Assembly: GCA_029339505.1 (NCBI GenBank)
Contig: JAQISU010000041.1
Coordinates: 8,467,501-8,531,500, forward strand
Length of the DNA: 64,000 nt
Reading direction: 5' to 3'
DNA from: Unio delphinus
Lineage: Eukaryota > Mollusca > Bivalvia > Unionida > Unionidae
Each line of letters starts with the position of its first letter. Within the stretch, counting starts at the first letter, position 1. This document shows, one piece after another, positions 34,571 through 47,116 of the stretch. Under the pieces are notes generated by a model. It was not told where the DNA came from. It searched no databases and was given only the letters and a program-made list of their open reading frames with translations. The position numbers and the translations under genes were made by a program.

Positions 34571-35163
34571 CTTTAATTTGCATGACTATGACCCTGACAC
34601 AGACGCTTAATTGCATGATGACCCTGACCCAGAAATCAAGAGGCAAGCAGACATGTCACATTACGAGTTGTATTAGCTTCCGAGTGATTCATTAAAGGGT
34701 TGAGGAAATATAGCGATATAAGAAAAACGTTAACTAAAATTTTACATGACTGACCTTTAAACACGGTCTTATGCGAGTTCAACGTAGTTTCTTACGATGT
34801 TTTGCCAAGAATAATCAGAACGAATCAATATGGTTAGAAAATATATGCTAACAAAAAAAAATGTTTACAAAATCTTAACAAATTGATGAACTCTTCAGCG
34901 TTAAAAACATAACTGTTTTGTTTCTCCTCCCTATAACGTGGGTTCGGGAAAATCTATTTGATTCTTCAATTTTTAATAACTGGAAAAACGGTCCCACAAA
35001 GACCAATCAACTCCTACTTAGCAATATTGACGTCCTTAAACTTTCGCTTGTTCAAATGGATCATAGAATTCATTTTCTGTCATTATGATGGACATCATCG
35101 GAATCCGAGTCTGTGTTGTCTGTTGCTGCGCTGGTATGTCTGGAAATACTCTGTCCATCATTT
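34571..35163. other. Intergenic, no supported gene
   Basis: No recognisable gene or element. Confidence 0.4.
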
Positions 35164-35382
35164 TTAATGACTACCTCCGCACATTCTGCGTATGTATGGT
35201 CCATAACATGTTTTTCTTCTAGTTAAATCGCTGTTTGTATTACTGTCTTCTGCTTTTCTAGATTCACATTCAGAATAGTCTTGAAGAAAGTCATATTTAG
35301 TTTTGTCGACATCTTGGCTCTTTTCATTACTGTGTCGTCCCTTGTCATATGCTGGTATTGCTGTCCCGGTTGTCAAACTCAC
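35164..35382 (-). CDS. Possible second cytoplasmic-tail exon
   Basis: A 72-codon open frame (MSLTTGTAIPAYDKGRHSNE, then KYDFLQDYSECE) lies just downstream of the tail exon at 35900-35501 on the same strand but after its stop. The YDFLQDY motif and charged make-up suit an intracellular signalling tail. It may be an alternative terminal exon, a decayed paralogue or chance. Confidence 0.3.
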   Translation of the reverse strand: MSLTTGTAIPAYDKGRHSNEKSQDVDKTKYDFLQDYSECESRKAEDSNTNSDLTRRKTCYGPYIRRMCGGSH

Positions 35383-35500
35383 TGATGACTTTGTCTTTAT
35401 ATTTTCCTTGTTCTTAACTTCCTTGTCCCTTTTCCATTACGAAATAAATTAAACAGATTTTCTTCGCCATCTGCTCGTCTTTGTTATATTTGGATGACTT

Positions 35501-35900
35501 TTAGTCTTCAATTTCTGCATATACAGAATTTCTTTTGACTTCATCTGGTTCTGCGTTCACAGAATCTACAGTTGCACCAACTGAAACATAACTTGCTTTC
35601 TTAGTCTCTTCCTTGCATTCATTATTTTGATCTTCTTGCTTTCGTTTTGCCAAGTAAATGTTCTTGCAACTGTTTGGAGTCGAGGACACTTCCTTAATTT
35701 CCGCATAGGTTGGAGACGAATTATTATCTGCGTCTTCGAAGTATAGAATTTCATCTGCAACATGGCTGTACGTCTCGTGTAAAATTGGTTTAAGTACGGC
35801 AACAGCCTTCTTTTTCTTTTCGTTGTCTTCAACTTCTGGCAGTGGTCTTTTCATTAATTCAGTGTTTTTGTTATTTTGTCTCTTAGTTCTCTTACGGTAT
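35501..35900 (-). CDS. Cytoplasmic tail exon with tyrosine motifs
   Basis: An acceptor (aatttgcag ending at 35901) opens an exon that begins one base into a codon and runs to a stop at 35501-35503. It starts with basic residues (YRKRTKRQ), as expected on the inner face of a membrane, then has several tyrosine motifs: HETYSHV, PTYAEIKEV, ASYVSVG and NSVYAEIED. The last fits the ITIM pattern S-x-Y-x-x-I. Such motifs bind SH2-domain proteins when phosphorylated. The split codon fits the transmembrane exon at 38348-38204. I infer a receptor-like membrane protein; the family name is unknown. Confidence 0.6.
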
Positions 35901-37619
35901 CTGCAAATTAAAATTGTTAATTATCAATTGTTAATTGATATTATGCACCGATTTCACTTTGGTAAGTACTGCCTTATGTACCGTATTGTTTCGTAATTTT
36001 TGTTAGAAATCAAACCACCGGATAAAATCTGGTACATAAAAAAAGAAAATGTAATCGATCACGTAAATCTGAGGCACAACAATTACATTTGTGGGAATTA
36101 TATCAAATGCGAACTTGACGACTAAACATTACGTTTTAATAGAAAAAATTCATCGTATACTATTATTGCATTGCTTCCTTTTCCAGGATTATAAGTTTCC
36201 TGTTTAAACTAAATATGCCCTCATCCGATTTATTTTGGATGCGAAGAACATGATCCCAGTGATAGCCAATATCAAGACTATCTTTCTTTTTTGCCTATGA
36301 CTGCGGGAGTAGTACGCATGCTCATCAAAATTCACCTTCCTTGTTGCCTTTAAACGTGTCCTAATCTGAAACCCTTTTGTCTTGAATGTTGTATTTGTTC
36401 TTGTTGTTAAGGTTAAAGGGTTTTCCGTGAATCAGTAAATTACACAACCCTTGCGAGTTGCAGTAGCAGGATAAATAATGATTACACTGTTTAGGTTCCA
36501 GAACCTTTGCTTGCTAATTAATTTTTCTTTCAGATCTATAACGTCGCCTAGCTAAGTGCGGACACTGGAGGACTCCGTGGGTATCGCACCCAACTTGATT
36601 GTGCACGAACAGGTAATTCCATTTATTGCCTGGAATGATCAAACGTTTGATTGTCTGGAAATTGCTTTATACAGCGGGAGGAAGAAAGGCTTCTTTTCGG
36701 ACGATACGCCAGGTTCCCACTAGGGGATTGAATCTCTTACCTTTTACAGGAAATCAACTTCCCTTTTATGTAGGAACGTACCCCGACAGCATGTTTGAGA
36801 GATCGCTCATAAGGTCAAAGATCCTTGACACACTTAATGATATTGTCAGCGCCGGTGAGGAGTCAACTCTTAGGCCCATCCCATGGGATGGAATACACAT
36901 GTGAACGAGTAGCGCCTCCTCGATAGGGACGAGTCGTGTCCTGCCAAAGTCGGTGACCGGCTGACAGAGATAAGTGAGTCGCGCGTTTCGGATGAATAAA
37001 TACAGTGAAATCAATCTCGTAAATTATGTGAGTTCGCCCATCAGATCTTAGTCGTCATACCGGTCTTTAATATGGTGCTCGATGGCCGGAAACCGGTAAT
37101 TGGCGCCCGGTCACCGAGTTTTAGTTATAAGTCAATTGGTCAAGTCGATACCAGCCACATCCCAATATTATAACATAACGTTTAACCTATATGCGAATAA
37201 TCATATTACCTTTGGAGGTTTATTTATGGCATAGGTGTTACACTCGGATCATTTTCTTTTCAGTTCTCGTTGGATGAAAGAATATTTAGCTTGAACTAGA
37301 AAACCCGAAAAAGGAAAGTAATTTAAAAAACTTCCATCCTAAAAATTATGTTCTTTCATGCATTCTTATATTATACTGTGTTGCCAAAATATTTTTACAA
37401 GCATCATATTTTTCTTTTCCCAATTTCTTAAAGAATTGTCCAAACATGTCCGTATTAACACATAATGCAATAAACACAGTGTAAAATGAACTGATAAACT
37501 ATCAACAGTGACTGTATTTGGTTGATTGAAGCAAAAAGGTTGTCTTAATAACTAAACTAGTACATATTATACACATTTTACCCAAAATATGGATGTGCTT
37601 TGCAAACGTTGAGGAATTC
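35901..37619. other. Intron or intergenic, no supported gene
   Basis: Probably the intron between the tail and transmembrane exons. The open frame at 36626-36904 (plus) shows no domain. Confidence 0.4.
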
Positions 37620-37635
37620 TGTGTGTGTGTGTGTT

Positions 37636-37712
<77 letters not shown>
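37620..37712. repeat. Compound (GT)n(CT)n(AT)n microsatellite
   Basis: Three simple runs in sequence, about 90 bp in all. Confidence 0.95.
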
Positions 37713-37713
<1 letters not shown>

Positions 37714-38203
37714 GATATACGAGTGTACTAACTTTGCATTTCTGCATACGAAGGAAGAATACACATAATCATAATAATTCAAACATAACTTTTTACGTCT
37801 TCCTATAGGCACGCGCAAGTTTGTCGTTTGTGAAAAAGATGTGTTGCAGACGGTCATTTTCCCCCAAGCATATGACAAGCTTGTCTTCTATGCATTTTTA
37901 AATCTGTGTCAGTATTCATAGGGAGTTCGTAGAAATAAACTAGGAATTGAAAAATAAAGCTCTGACACGTATCAGTAATATAAATGCACTCGTTACTAAA
38001 TAACCTGGATAAAAGAAAAATTGTGAGGGATTTAGTATATTATAGAGAATGAATCAGTATTGTTCTTATGCAAATAACTAAATGTTCGTCGATGCAAACA
38101 AATATGCAAGGGTAAGTCGTTCGAAATTTAAAGTAAACGAATTATCTAACACAAAACCCCTCCTCACTCTAATTTATAACTCTCAAGGCGTCATTGTGTA
38201 TAC

Positions 38204-38348
38204 CTCCTTTTGGAGTTCGTTGGTAAAAATGGAAAGGTTAAGGAAGAAAAGTTAATCGGTGGATAACTGGAGTTAGTTTTCTTAGGACTAGCCAATGGCA
38301 CGACTGCAAAAAGCAATACCAGGCACACAGCTATAATAATGTAGATCC
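38204..38348 (-). CDS. Transmembrane exon of receptor-like gene
   Basis: Between acceptor tatttttag (ending 38349) and donor GGAG/GTATAC (38203-38198) the exon is 145 nt. It encodes a strong transmembrane helix, IYIIIAVCLVLLFAVVPLAS, followed by about 25 polar residues ending in KR. It takes two bases from its left and gives two to its right, fitting the CUB exon upstream and the tail exon downstream. The helix followed by a basic tail suggests a type I membrane protein. Confidence 0.6.
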
Positions 38349-38399
38349 CTAAAAATAAAATACAATTTTTGTTACAAATTTACAGATTCCTCGGCATCA

Positions 38400-39040
38400 C
38401 TATTGCTAGTTAGACATTAGTAATTATAAATAATACTACTTTTAGACTTAGGCATTGAAAAAAAGGTTTCAATAGTAGTGATATATCAAAATACTTTTAG
38501 ACAAAGGCATTGGAATAAGGTAGTAGTAATTATACATAATGATACTTTTAGACATATGCATTGAAATAAGGTCTCGATTGAAATTATAAAATATAATACT
38601 TTTAGGCATATGCGTTGAAATAAGGTCTCCGTAGGAATTATAAATAATAATAATAATAATAATAACAATAATAATAATAATAATAATAATAATATAAAAA
38701 TGCATTGAAATAAGGTCTCAGTAGTATGTAGAAATAATAATAATAATGTTTGAAATTCGCATTGAAATAGTCTCAGAGGCAGTTATAAATATTAATAGAC
38801 AAACATTGAAATAAGGTCCCGAATAAAATATAAATATTAATAGTTTTAGACATATGCATTTAAATAGGGTCTCATAAGCAATTATTTAAAAAAAATTTTT
38901 AGACATAGCATTCAAAAAAGGTCTAAGAAGTAATTATAATAAAATTATAAGTTCGCAAAAGCAATTATTAATAATAATTCTTTTAGACATAAACATTGAA
39001 ATAAGGTCTCGTAAGTAATTAAAAAAGAAACGTAAGAAAT
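38400..39040. repeat. Degenerate minisatellite, unit about 55-65 bp
   Basis: About ten diverged copies with the words cattgaaataaggtctc, ttttagacatatgc and aattataaataata, plus an inner ATA microsatellite near 38645-38695. Confidence 0.85.
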
Positions 39041-39409
39041 ATATTTTTATATAGATATTATAGGAAGGTTTGTCGGATATTCTGATGCTTATCCTTCAAT
39101 AGACTGTTAAAGTGTCTCGATGGGAGATTTTTCCATCTTTTACATTGGAATAATTCACACAATTTATCGTGCAGATAAATCAACAAGTCGACAAAAGGTA
39201 GTAAATGAAGGAATGAAAAACAAGTAAAATGAACGATAAATGAATGGACTCAAGTAAACTTTAAGCAACATGTAAAATTTAACGCTACTGGCACGTCTTC
39301 GTATATTCTCAAGTCAACGATTTATTTCTAATTAATATTGTTTTTAATTAAGTTTACAATACTAAGAATGTTTTTCACAATGTTTTGTTTTTGTCATCTG
39401 TGAAAAAAT

Positions 39410-39516
39410 AACAGTATAAACGTATAAAATGGCTCATCTTCGCCGTTATTTGCAACTGGTCTGTAAAAACCTTCATCGCTCGTGCCACTAGTGACATTAG
39501 TACTGTTTTCTGAAAA
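39410..39516 (-). CDS. Possible alternative tail exon
   Basis: A good acceptor (tttttctttttcag, ending about 39517) opens a frame with NSTNVTSGTSDEGFYRPVAN and GEDEPFYT and runs to a stop at about 39399. It begins in the same phase as the transmembrane exon, so it could be spliced to the CUB exon. It has N-glycosylation-type NST and NVT and a GFYRPV motif. No donor was identified. It may belong to an alternative form or a paralogue. Confidence 0.3.
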
Positions 39517-39827
39517 AGAAAAAAAAGACTGGCAATTCTCTGATGTACTGTAATCTTTCCTCTTCCATTCCCCTGATCAGAACGTGGCATTAAGGGTTGG
39601 CACGGTACTAAAGGCAACTATTACTGTAAAAGCTGATAGGCCACTGACAGTCTTGCTAGATTTAACATGGAAGGAACAAGCGGACAGCTGAAATATTTCA
39701 CTCACATTTTATTGAGTAAATGAATGAAGAATTGGGCTCTAGCCATTGGAAAGCAAACAATAAATGATATTAATTTCCACTGAACTGCTTTAGAGCGTTG
39801 GGCTGTGTCTTTCTTTGGTATCAAATG

Positions 39828-39828
<1 letters not shown>

Positions 39829-39880
<52 letters not shown>
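39829..39880. repeat. (GT)n microsatellite
   Basis: About 26 uninterrupted TG units. Confidence 0.95.
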
Positions 39881-39882
<2 letters not shown>

Positions 39883-39952
39883 CTGGATTCTTAAAGTTGA
39901 GTTTACAAAAATTCATTCATATTGCTACGATGTCTGATGTGTGAGTTTATAG

Positions 39953-40192
39953 TGACGTCTAGCACTGGGGCATCATGCTGCATACATGTAGCATGATGTC
40001 CCACACAGTCACATTATCCTGACACCAGGCCAACCAGTCCTAGCACTAACCTCTTAATGCTAAGGGCCTTGCGAGGCAGCTGCTAGTACCATGTTTATAA
40101 GTCTTTGTTATGACTCGACCGGGGTTAAAACCCACGACCTCATGCATCCGATTCGGACGCTCTAACCACTAGGCCACAGAAGCGGACCATCA
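39953..40192 (-). mobile_element. SINE family B, tRNA-derived
   Basis: On the minus strand it starts with a tRNA-like head: gtggcctagtggttagagcg (box A) and gtcgtgggttttaacccc (box B). The body contains tgtcaggataatgtgactgt and gggacatcatgctacatgt, shared with the copy at 58.55-58.74 kb. A small palindrome (atgctgcatacatgtagcat) lies in the body. Such elements are transcribed by RNA polymerase III and copied by LINE enzymes. Confidence 0.8.
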
Positions 40193-41204
40193 AATATTAT
40201 AAGTAGACTTTTACTGCCTACTGTGAATATACAAGTATATATTTGCAGTTCTAAAATAGATTAACCCCTTTTATAATCTCACGTAAATCAGCAAAGTCCA
40301 GCATTCCTACAAGCGCCAATAAATATTCCAATCATAATACGCGTATTAAGGTCCATCAACGGATTTTGATATACCTGCAACTGACTTAACATTAGTGTAC
40401 ATCTATATACTCTTTCCAGCATTATTTATTAAAACACGTCTAGTTTTCACAGTAAATACTTGAACAGCGCTAATCTTTGAAATTCTAACTTAAGATCAAG
40501 AAAGGCTAGTGAAAATAAATCCTACTTTCCCGATAAAATAACTGATGTTAATATATTAGCTGTGTTTTTAGTTGTACGTACAATACTGTTATGGTCCACA
40601 TTTATAGTTTGGTTCATGTAAAAATACGTAAATGTGGGTTACAAAAATAAAAGTCATCGTTGTATCAAAAGGCATAAAGTTGGTTATCTACTTTGTACTT
40701 TTTCAATGGTTCTGCTAACAGTATATTTTGTTTTACAAAATCATAAATTTCCTTGCTGTTTATCCTAGTTAAATAAAAGGACATGTAGATATGAGGTATT
40801 GTTAAGTAAGTTTTCTTTTCTTTTCTTTTAGTCTACGACGGATGGGTATACTTTGGGGTCTAGACAACTTGAACTTAATTCAGATGTGCACCTGCAAGCT
40901 CCACTTTGTTCATTTTCACTTTATGGATTTCAAAGATAAATTGAAAAAAGCAGCAAATAACTCTTTGTTTAGTACTTTAATATATTTTATAATTCATTTG
41001 TTTCACTTTCAGACAGACAAAATTAATTATCCATATTTGAATAGTTTCTCAAGTTTGGATTAGCTCAGGACACTTTTCCAAGTAAATCGGAGCAGCCATA
41101 TTGATAATGTTGCCTGCATATTTTATTTATTTTCCTTCCGAATGTCCTGTTTCATATGATTAAGTTTGATTAGGGTTTTAAATAACTACTACATGCATCC
41201 TAAC
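40193..41204. other. Intron or intergenic, no supported gene
   Basis: Only short open frames without recognisable features. Confidence 0.4.
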
Positions 41205-41341
41205 CTAGAAAAAGAGGGGTACTCGAAACGATGCAAATATGTGGAACGGGTGTTCGATCAGGGCGGTGATGAACAACACAGTATTTGTCTACGTCATAGA
41301 TAAGCTCTGGCTCTGTATATCGCAGAGGAAGAACTGGAGAA
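41205..41341 (-). CDS. Possible tail exon (weak)
   Basis: A strong acceptor (cttcttttcttctccag) ends about 41342. The following frame includes LRYTEPELIYDVDKYCVVHH and ends at a stop near 41205. The phase matches that of the tail exons nearby. It may be a cytoplasmic exon of the same receptor-like gene or family, but evidence is thin. Confidence 0.25.
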
Positions 41342-41855
41342 GAAAAGAAGCAAAACACCATGATTCATAAAATATTTTTAAACAATCATGAATAGTACCA
41401 GACAATTGTATATATCTGCATTCTTTATATATTTTTCTTGAACAAAATGTGTGGTACAATGCAAAGCTCATTATATAAATAATACAGAATACATGGGGGG
41501 ACACTAAGGAAAGCAGACATCCTAACCAATGTATACTAAGTTATAATGGATAAAAGTATTTACATGTTTGCATGTTTTTAAAAATCTGCCATTCCAAATA
41601 TATTAAAAGAGGAAAAGAAAAACAACAGCAGCAAAACAAAACAAAACAACAAACAAACAAACAAATGAAAATTTTCGAAAGGGCAACTACAAAGCGGATC
41701 TGGTTAAGACCAATGGTTTCTACATGAACTAATAAGAGTGAAAACAATACCTATAAACAAAATTGAAGTGTGTGTGTGAGTGAGGGAAAGAACTATCGAC
41801 TGAGGATCATAATGCGAAGCTAAGAAGAAATGCAGTGAAGATAACGAATGGCATT

Positions 41856-41945
41856 GTGGGAATAATAATAATAATAAATAAAATATAGTAATAATACTAA
41901 TAAGTAGTAGTAGTAGTAGTAGTAGTAAATATTAATAATAATTAG
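41856..41945. repeat. (AAT)n/(AGT)n microsatellite
   Basis: Mixed trinucleotide run. Confidence 0.85.
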
Positions 41946-42230
41946 GGTAGAAATAAGTCCCGAAAAAATTTATGTAGGTGAGACTAGTGGGTCTGATTAT
42001 TCCATTAGTATAATATTACGTATGTGTAAGAATGGAGGGTCTTCAAAAACAAGCTTTAAGTCCTGAAGTCTAAATTCTCTTCTATGACTTTTAAAATCAG
42101 AATAAAGTATTTGTCCTCTGCGGTCTAAAATGATCCATAAGATGTTTGACTAAAGTGGCAGCATCTCAAGAGAGTGGACACAACGTTCAGCAGAACTGTA
42201 TTGCTTTGCGAGTCTTGCATTCAGTTTAGT

Positions 42231-42462
42231 TTTAACACCATTTTTAAGCACAAGATAGGCTATAATTGAAGAACAGTATTAATGGTGGAGGAAGAACCCG
42301 GTAAAACCCCAGAAAGAGCCACCGACCCACGAGAAGCTACATGCAAGCTTTCTTACATACCAAAATTGGCCGAATTCGAGCTTCGAACCCACGCAGACAG
42401 ATGCGAGCTGACAGTGATACATAGCGGTAAGCGTTTAAGACCACTCGGCCACTCGGGGCCCC
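42231..42462 (-). mobile_element. SINE family A, tRNA-derived, near full length
   Basis: Read on the minus strand it begins ggggccccgagtggccgagt (tRNA-like box A) and has ctgcgtgggttcgaagct (box B), then the ttttaccgggttcttcc block, and ends with aaaaatggtgttaaaac. It shares all these words with the copies at 47.29, 61.1 and, in part, 8.9 kb. Confidence 0.85.
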
Positions 42463-42904
42463 AAATCATCCAATAATAACTGGTTTATATTGTTATTCAC
42501 ATTAATCTCATTAAGGCGTGTATTGTTATTGATTCTGTACATGTCTTTAGAGGAAGTATCAATTGTATTTTCATACGTATGTTGGTGATTCAAGCCTTAA
42601 GAATCTTCGTGTTTCGTGCCCAACCATGCACATATCTTTAAATATGCCAATACAATGAACATATGATCTAACATGGTGCAAGTGTGTGCCAATGAAATAT
42701 CTCTCGCAAATTTAGTTTATCATGGTGATAGATTATGACAAAGGGATTCGTTTGTTGATGTACCTCAAACCTGTTTCTTTAAAGGGTTATTGTTTGAGAA
42801 ACAGCTATGAAACTATTTCTTTTCCATTATCTTATAATGTACTCATTGATTTTTCCTGAATTGAATTCGTAAGTAATTCGGTTGGAACTGAAGTATATGA
42901 TGCA

Positions 42905-43375
42905 AATGCCTGTACAGTTTGAGACCCCAGTTCTCAAGTAGTACAGCATGAACCCCAATTTCCATGTACAGACTGGGACCCAAATTTCCAGGTAGTACAG
43001 TTTTAGACCCCAGTTCTCAAGCAGTACATGATGAAACCCATGTCCAAAGTAGAACAGTTTAGGACTCCAATTCCAAAGTAGGAAAACTACCCCAATTCCA
43101 AATTAGTACAGTTTGGTACCCCAATTTCCAAGTAGTAAAGACTAACCCCAATTCCAAATTAGTACAGTTTGGTACCCCAATTCCCAAGTAGTACATGACG
43201 AACCAAATTTCAAAGTAGTACAGTTTAGGACACTAATTCCCAAATAGTACAGGACCCCAGTTCCATAGTAGTAGTGGACCAAACGCAATTCCCAAATAGT
43301 ACAGGACCCCAGTTCCATAGTAGTAGTGGACCAAACGCAATTCCCAAGTAGTACAGTATGAACTATATTCCTTAG
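42905..43375. repeat. Degenerate minisatellite, unit about 35-45 bp
   Basis: About eleven copies with the words agtagtacagt and gaccccaattccaaagtag. One block of about 63 bp is duplicated almost perfectly (gtagtagtggaccaaacg, near 43.25-43.34 kb). Confidence 0.9.
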
Positions 43376-44607
43376 CATGAATTTGAACGGAGAAAAATGC
43401 CCACAAAAAACAAAAGTGAGAAGTCTTTGTTACATCAAAGTATGACTTTACCCCAGGATGTATGATTAAAGTATAGAATATGTTGTCATGGGAACATTAT
43501 ACTAAATAAAACGATAAATACATATAAATATATTTATATTTACCACTATTTAAAAACAAGTGCAAAAATACTCTGCAACAATTTGATCCCTAAAAATGCA
43601 TCATAAATGTGTATGAATATACCTTCTTGATATAATAATCACAAACTAATAGTTAAAAATATTTTTTCCCATCGAAAAATCAAAGATTGCAGTGTTCTGC
43701 AACACCTATTATTTACATTTTCTTAATCGTTTCAAAAAATTCGATAAATTTTCAAATTTATTAAGGTCACAAATATGTTTTTATAAATTCTCACGATGCA
43801 CGGTGCGAGAATGTAATTATGATGCAACACCATACTGGTCTTTAATATCCATTTTATTTCAAGACCGTTTTATTAAGCAAACTCGCAAAACATTCAAATA
43901 ATGAATAACGAGCTTTAGATAATAATTGGTTACAGGTTCACCCCAACATAACTTCATTCTAAAAATCTCTTTTTCCGATAGAAAAAGTTGTTTAATGGAA
44001 AATTATGGTTCTCAGTTTCTGATAAATGGTGGATCATAACCACTGCTCTGGAACAAAACAAACACATACCTGCATTCCTTATCATCGACGATTTTAAACT
44101 GTTGCTGTTATTGTTGTTGTTGGGGGTTGGGGATTTGCTGTGGAGACTTGTAGTTGTTGATATGCTTTATACGGCACAGCAACACTCTAAAGCTTATAGA
44201 AAGCTAAGGAAAGTAAATTGCCTTGTCTAAAACAAACCCACCACTTTGACCGACCCAGGCTCATTTGATGGTGGGAATCGTACTCGCCCACACTATTCTG
44301 GTCACGAGTCCATTGAATTTATCACAGAGCCATAACTACCTTTTTTTAGCAGTAGTACACTAAGTTATAGCAATGTATATAACGTTAGAACAGAGGGGAC
44401 TGACGTTTTTTAGGACGTTGGATGTGTATGGTCGTATTGGAAGTATAGAAAACAGAAAGAAACTTGAGGTAACCACAATAAATGGCATACGAAATATTTA
44501 CGTTTGCAATAGCCCAAACTGAACTGAGAGTTATTTGCTTTTGAGTTACTCTGAGCGTTGTGTCCTTCGATCAAAAGTTTGTTTTCAGAAATGTACTGAA
44601 TACTTAC
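43376..44607. other. Intron, no supported gene
   Basis: Nothing recognisable apart from a possible tRNA-SINE scrap near 44.26-44.33 kb (gggaatcgtactcgcc). Confidence 0.35.
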
Positions 44608-44964
44608 TGAGGTATGCAATCCAAAACCGCAAGTTAACGGAAGAAAACATAATAATCTTTGAGTGACCACACGTGGTTAAAGTTGCATCCACACCTTTCG
44701 CATTGCATACATAAGAGACAGGAATATCCTTTCCCGGACATTTCATATCTGTTGTGAATAGAAGACCGCCTCCACAGCTAGTAGATCCTATCGGTTCTAT
44801 TTCATGAAGAATAACTTTCAAGTAGTATCCAGAAGGAACAGTAAGTCGCCATTTGCAACGTGTCATATTCATTGTTTCCGCCGGATAGTTCGGACTTTGA
44901 ATAAATCCCTTATTGTTGTCAAGAATTTTCCCGATGCTCTAGCAATCTTTCTCTAATAACTCAT
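44608..44964 (-). pseudogene. CUB-domain exon with in-frame TAG
   Basis: An exon of 357 nt between acceptor tttctgctttcag (44967-44965 is CAG) and donor CA/GTAAGTA (44607). It encodes a CUB domain: GFIQSPNYP, CKWRLTVPSGYYLKV, the middle cysteine pair (SCGGGLLF, SYVCNA) and CGHSKIIMFSSVNLRFW. CUB domains are extracellular protein-binding modules. Two bases at its start and one at its end fit the lectin-like exon upstream and the transmembrane exon downstream. TAG at 44941-44939, right after the first cysteine, would end the protein before the domain. Either this gene copy is dead, or splicing avoids the codon, or the base is an error. Confidence 0.6.
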
Positions 44965-45269
44965 CTGAAAGCAGAAAGAATTGATACAAACTTGTTAGCC
45001 AAATATATATATTTTGTTCGATACAACTTAAACCAAAAACGTCAATAATAAAAAAAAGAAAACAAAAAAATCCAAAAGCAAAAATAAAATAAACAAACGA
45101 CAAGTAACAAGTATTGCGCTTTGTATTGGATGGTGTTTTACAAATTGTAAACATGTGACAAACATGTGCAGAACCAAAGAAGCTGTGCGTATTCCAGTCT
45201 GTAATAAAGTCAGTCTGGTTTGGGCACTGTATAGGACCATTATTTCTGGATAAAACACACACTTAAGTC

Positions 45270-46073
45270 AACATATATTTGTCTACAGCGATAAAAAAAA
45301 TCCTGGCAATGGACAGAGTAGTGCTGGTGTATGTATGTAGTGAGAACGTACGTTTCGGCCAACGAGTACAGCATCATTCTAACGCTTAAGACATGCATGG
45401 ATCGATTTGGCAACCTAGGCTATCGTAAATTCCAACGAGGTTAATGCTTACAATATAATATAACCGATAACCCATTCAGTACGACAAATGTGTAAACAAT
45501 TACCGGCAGATAAGCATCGGTTATATAGAAAGCTGGGTTCCGAACGCAAATTTTCTAATACAATCAAAATAAGCTATCTGGCATAAGGAATTAACATTAA
45601 AGGTACACTTGGAATTAATAAATGTTGTATGCAGAGAGTTGATGCTTTAATTTGTTTATTTTTGACGTGGCTATATTTACATTTTTAATCTTCTCTGTGT
45701 CTAATATATACCTGTACCGCTTTAACTATTCTATGACAAATATGAAGGTGGAGTTTGTCAACAACAATGTTAATGAATACAAATATATCTTTGCTAAACG
45801 CGTCAGAATCCTTGTCATTGCAAACATTTTTGACAACCTCATGCGTCTCCAACTCGGTGACTCGCATTATAGCTACATAAAAATAGTTTTGCTTGCTTTA
45901 GCGTTACTTAGATGTGCTTGGAAAGCCCACCAATGCGAGATGTTATCATGGTGCATATTTTCAGCAGCATGATTGGTACATAGGTTTACGTCACAGACAA
46001 AACAACTTTTAAAGGTCGATAATGATTCTCAAAATCTAAGATATTATATGTATATAAAGATCATCTAGCATAA
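45270..46073. other. Intron, no supported gene
   Basis: A 106-codon open frame at 45652-45972 (plus) has no recognised domain. It may belong to the virus-like debris that follows. Confidence 0.3.
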
Positions 46074-47092
46074 TATGTTGAACGTGATTCAAACCGGAGC
46101 TGGGCTGTTACGTCAAAAACGTAATACACGCTGTAAACACGATATATATGTCGCACTGTCTTGCAATGAAACACGTGGCCAACACCAATCCTATTGTATC
46201 AGTACATGTGTAAAGTGCAATGCAATTACCGTTGTCCGCTCTTATTGGATGCTTCTAGGCATCAGCAATTGAAAATCTTAGTTCAAACCACCAGATTGTT
46301 ACAGCAAACACCTGCTGTGCCCCAGTCGTTACATTGAGAAATAAACATTCTTTACGGCTAAGTATTCCGTTGCGACAGAAACTACTGATCAGTTGCAATT
46401 ATCAAAACTGGACGACAGAGCTGGTAGGTAGTGTGTCACATTGTTTACTGGCTGCCAATCTACACATGTCTTGTTAGCCGCATATGCTGCTGCAGTTGGT
46501 GTGGTCACCATTGTCATTATTCGTGTCGGCATTCCGCAATCTTTAAGATTGGTGTATTGTGGTTGGTTGTTGCCACACTAAAGCCTTTTGACGACTGAAA
46601 TGTTATTGGGCTGTACGCCTCGTTTTACTTTATAACTAAAATGCCGCCTGGACTGATTTTCCAAAAACTAAACAGTTCGTGTTCCTTTCTACAAGATATG
46701 TCTATTAGTAAGTTATCTCTATCAGATCCAAACTTTCGACATAATATTTATTAGTGACATGCGTATCAGCAATTGGCAAATTATCAATGATCAATCTTTC
46801 AGCCATACTGATGTTTCTATTCATGGTAGTACAATCCTTTATAAAAACATCTGGCGCTTATAAAGACATCATCTTACCAATAATTTGCGATGCCAGTCTA
46901 ATGCCTGTAGAAAGTCGTCTTGCACTAGGAAAGCTTACATGTGATATGCTCACGGAACTCGTACTGCAGATTACTTTTATGTATATCTTCTATGCGCTCT
47001 CCACTGGCGCACTCACATTTGTACTTAAACATATGCAAGCTTTTAGTTGCGTTTTAGATGTTAAAGCTACCGGTTCAGATAAACGTGTATAA
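46074..47092 (+). other. Possible coding debris of second virus-like element
   Basis: Open frames at 46075-46272 and 46754-47092 (plus) lie directly before an ATPase fragment on the same strand. Their products show no domain that I recognise, and other frames also look partly coding. I infer decayed element genes only from position. Confidence 0.25.
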
Positions 47093-47116
47093 TGCCGTAT
47101 AAATGTATAAGACCTG

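Noticed and set aside
34191..34646. Long open frames on both strands over a repeat
   Set aside because: The repeat unit is 27 bp, a multiple of three without stops in some frames, so the frames are by-products.
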